A stretch of 7,420 nucleotides of DNA. It comes from Prolixibacteraceae bacterium (GTDB lineage: Bacteria; Bacteroidota; Bacteroidia; Bacteroidales; Prolixibacteraceae). This document shows positions 5,100 to 7,420 of this stretch, one piece after another. The translations under genes were made by a program, and so were the position numbers. Where the stretch lies: contig JAGYOI010000056.1 of NCBI GenBank assembly GCA_018399395.1, positions 1 through 7,420 on the forward strand. Direction: 5' to 3'. The first letter of the stretch is position 1, and every line of letters starts with the position of its first letter. The notes beneath the pieces were generated by a model, which was not told where the DNA came from, ran no database searches, and worked only from the letters and a program-made list of their open reading frames with translations.

Positions 5100-7420
5100 C
5101 TAATCTACAACTTTTAGGCGTGCAAATTTTAACAGCAATTGTTTACGCCCTGCATTGCTAAACAGTACAATAGCTTTTTTGTTGGGGCCATCGCCTTCCA
5201 TGTCGATAACTTTACCGCGCCCAAAGCGTTGATGTTCAACGTTAACACCAATTTGTACTTTAGCCGGGTCATCGGCCTGAAATGCCGGCCTGCCTTGTGC
5301 TTGTTTGAGTTTTGTAAGCCGGTTCGAAAGTTGTGGTTTCGATGAATTTGGTGTTGCGGTTCGGCGGGGTGGTGTAATTGTTCTTCTTGTGGTGGCTTGC
5401 TGGTTGCGTTGCCGGTTGAACACTACATTGTCATCGGGTTCGTTGAGGAAAGATGGCATGTTAAGATTGTCGGGCAATACCACATAGTTGTCATCAATTT
5501 CACCAATAAAGCGGCTTGGTTCACCAAACATTAACTGGCCATAACGATATCGTTGCCGGGCAAAAGACACCCATGCATTGTTCATGGCCCGTGTAAGGGC
5601 TACATAAAACAAGCGCCTTTCTTCTTCAAGGTTATCGGGGGTAAGTACCCCGGAAAAATTAGATGGGAAAACATTTTCTTCAACACCAACGATGAATACA
5701 TTTTTGAATTCAAGCCCCTTGGCCGAATGTACCGTCATTAGTGTGATTTTATTTTTGTCTTCTTCTGTTTCGGTGTCCAGGTCGGTAATGAGGGCAACCT
5801 CTTCGAGGTAATTTTCAAGTTTGTTCGGACGTCCCTCTTCTAGGGCGTTAATTGAGAAATCCTGAATAGCATTAAGTAATTCCTGCACATTTTCGAATTT
5901 GCTCAGGTTTTCAGTTGTTTTATCTTTATATAATTCATCGGTTAATCCTGAATGCCGGGCTATGGTTAATGCTATTTCGTATGCCGAATTTTCGATTAAT
6001 TGTTGCTTGAAACTGTTAATCAGGGCTATAAATTTTTCAATCTTGGAGAGGGTGCCTTTGTTCAGGCCGGCCGGATATCGGTCGGGATTGGTGATTACTT
6101 CCCAAATACTTACGCCTTCTTCATTGGCTTTTTGTTCAACTTTTGTGAGTGTGGTTTGCCCAATGCCACGTGCCGGATAGTTTATAACTCTCTTTAAGGC
6201 TTCATTGTCGCTGCTGTTAACCGTAATTCGAAAATAAGCCAGCAGGTCCTTGATTTCTTTTCGTTCGTAAAACGATAAACCACCGAATATTTTATACGGC
6301 AGGTTGAGTTTGCGGAGTTGTTCTTCGAAGATACGGGATTGTGCATTGGTGCGGTACAAAATTGCATAATCTGAAAACTGATCATGAACAGAAAGTCGAT
6401 GTTCGTTTAGTTCACTGGCCACTAAAATTCCCTCTTCGTTATCGGTAAGGGCCTGGATGATTTTGATTTTTTCACCGGTCTCTTTCTCCGAAAACACATC
6501 TTTTTGAAGTTGACGCTTGTTTTGTTTGATAATGCTGTTAGCGGCATTAACAATATTCTGTGTTGAACGATAATTCTGTTCCAGTTTAAAGGTTTTATAG
6601 CCCGGGTAATCGTTCCTGAAATTGAGGATGTTTTCGATGCGTGCACCCCTGAAGGAATAAATACTTTGTGCATCATCGCCAACCACACAAATGTTTTTAT
6701 GGTGCGATGCCAGCTTTTTCACAATAAGGTACTGCGAGAAATTGGTGTCCTGGTACTCATCTACCAGCACAAAGCGGAATTTATCCTGATATTTGTGAAG
6801 AATTTCGGGGTGTTTATGGAAAAGCAGGTTGGTATTCATTAAAAGGTCATCGAAATCCATAGCCCCGGCAACCTTACACCTGCGGGTATATTCTTTGTAA
6901 ATTTCAGAAATACGCGGCATGCGTATGCTCTTGTCGTATTCGGTTATTTCGCTGTTTTTCGCATAGTTTTGGGCTGTTATCAGACTGTTTTTTGCTGCTG
7001 ATATGCGTCCTCGAACAGTGTTTACCTTATAGGTTTTGTCGTTCAGTTGCATGTCTTTGATGATGCTCCGGAGGAGGCTTTTCGAGTCGGTAGTGTCGTA
7101 AATGGTAAAAGACGACGGGTAGCCAAGGGCGGCAGACTCTACGCGCAGTATACGGGCAAAAATGGAGTGAAAGGTTCCCATCCAAAGGTGCCTGGCTACA
7201 TTGTTGCCAACGATGTCGGCAATACGTTCTTTCATTTCACGGGCAGCCTTATTGGTAAAGGTGAGGGCTAATATCGACGATGGCGGGTTGCCCATTCGCA
7301 TAAGGTGTGCTATGCGAAAGGTTAAAACGCGGGTTTTGCCTGAGCCTGCTCCTGCAATTACCAGACTGGGTCCAATAATGTTTTCAACCGCGTTTCGTTG
7401 TTCTTTGTTAAGTCCTTCGA
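5100..7420 (-). CDS. uvrD: UvrD/PcrA-type ATP-dependent DNA helicase (5' end beyond window)
   Basis: This superfamily 1A 3'-5' DNA helicase unwinds DNA in nucleotide excision and mismatch repair and clears proteins such as RecA or stalled polymerase. The frame runs open to the right edge; 772 codons are visible. Counting from the edge, the Q-motif region GLNKEQRNAV is at 2-11 and Walker A AGAGSGKT at 22-29. Motif Ia follows (ALTFTNKAA, about 51-59), then DEYQDT (220-225), GDDAQSIYSFRGA (247-259), LEQNYRST (279-286), TVHSAKGLEF (562-571) and RRLFYVALTRA (601-611). A basic Thr/Pro/Gln-rich linker (about 668-712) leads to a C-terminal Tudor-like domain (about 721-772, GVNVEHQRFGRGKVIDMEGDG), which in PcrA/UvrD contacts RNA polymerase. 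An ATG at 7299-7301 would remove the Q-motif and Walker A, so it is not the start; the real start is probably only a handful of codons beyond the edge. All helicase motifs are intact. Both names uvrD and pcrA are used for this group. Confidence 0.96.
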   Translation of the reverse strand, partial: EGLNKEQRNAVENIIGPSLVIAGAGSGKTRVLTFRIAHLMRMGNPPSSILALTFTNKAAREMKERIADIVGNNVARHLWMGTFHSIFARILRVESAALGYPSSFTIYDTTDSKSLLRSIIKDMQLNDKTYKVNTVRGRISAAKNSLITAQNYAKNSEITEYDKSIRMPRISEIYKEYTRRCKVAGAMDFDDLLMNTNLLFHKHPEILHKYQDKFRFVLVDEYQDTNFSQYLIVKKLASHHKNICVVGDDAQSIYSFRGARIENILNFRNDYPGYKTFKLEQNYRSTQNIVNAANSIIKQNKRQLQKDVFSEKETGEKIKIIQALTDNEEGILVASELNEHRLSVHDQFSDYAILYRTNAQSRIFEEQLRKLNLPYKIFGGLSFYERKEIKDLLAYFRITVNSSDNEALKRVINYPARGIGQTTLTKVEQKANEEGVSIWEVITNPDRYPAGLNKGTLSKIEKFIALINSFKQQLIENSAYEIALTIARHSGLTDELYKDKTTENLSKFENVQELLNAIQDFSINALEEGRPNKLENYLEEVALITDLDTETEEDKNKITLMTVHSAKGLEFKNVFIVGVEENVFPSNFSGVLTPDNLEEERRLFYVALTRAMNNAWVSFARQRYRYGQLMFGEPSRFIGEIDDNYVVLPDNLNMPSFLNEPDDNVVFNRQRNQQATTRRTITPPRRTATPNSSKPQLSNRLTKLKQAQGRPAFQADDPAKVQIGVNVEHQRFGRGKVIDMEGDGPNKKAIVLFSNAGRKQLLLKFARLKVVD

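Noticed and set aside
5100..7301. Helicase gene starting at the ATG at 7299-7301
   Set aside because: The frame continues upstream and encodes the Q-motif and Walker A AGAGSGKT, which the helicase needs. The true start lies beyond the right edge.
1..7420. CRISPR array, insertion sequence or defence cluster
   Set aside because: No regularly spaced repeats, transposase motifs or defence-gene motifs were found; apart from the left 504 bases the window is ordinary housekeeping sequence.

Overview
The window looks like a chromosomal segment of a Bacteroidota bacterium, probably class Bacteroidia; I would not go below class. The evidence is a gene for a DUF4290-family protein directly upstream of murA (a family I know only from this phylum), AT-rich spacers, candidate promoter elements of the Bacteroidota form TAnnTTTG, and mostly absent Shine-Dalgarno sequences. 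All confidently called protein genes lie on the minus strand, so transcription runs from the right edge to the left.

Right to left along the minus strand: (1) 7420-5100, a UvrD/PcrA-type DNA helicase whose first few codons lie beyond the right edge. (2) 5099-4970, a 130-base spacer with two TAnnTTTG matches and a small hairpin, the likely promoter and leader of the next operon. (3) 4969-2477, three closely spaced genes (gaps of 28 and 26 bases): a DUF4290 protein, murA (first committed step of peptidoglycan synthesis) and a secreted TlpA-like thioredoxin-fold protein, ending at a hairpin. (4) 2313-505, grpE and dnaJ, the two co-chaperones of DnaK, 18 bases apart. dnaJ has an unusually strong Shine-Dalgarno sequence and is followed by a near-ideal intrinsic terminator. 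DnaK itself is not in the window. (5) 504-1, a stretch with no large gene. It holds a possible 27-residue single-membrane-span protein on the minus strand, and on the plus strand two copies of a tRNA-like 3' end (perfect T-arm plus acceptor strand), each followed by an intrinsic terminator.

The known genes cover ordinary housekeeping: DNA repair, cell-wall synthesis, envelope redox and protein folding. Three points deserve attention. MurA carries Asp instead of the usual active-site Cys, the change known to make MurA insensitive to fosfomycin. The left end contains duplicated tRNA-like pieces in which the anticodon arm is replaced by a TCCCGA/TCGGGA hairpin, suggesting a tRNA-derived repeat or integration scar. 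A very small membrane protein sits between those repeats and the chaperone operon. I see no convincing new multi-gene system; the repeat is the best lead.
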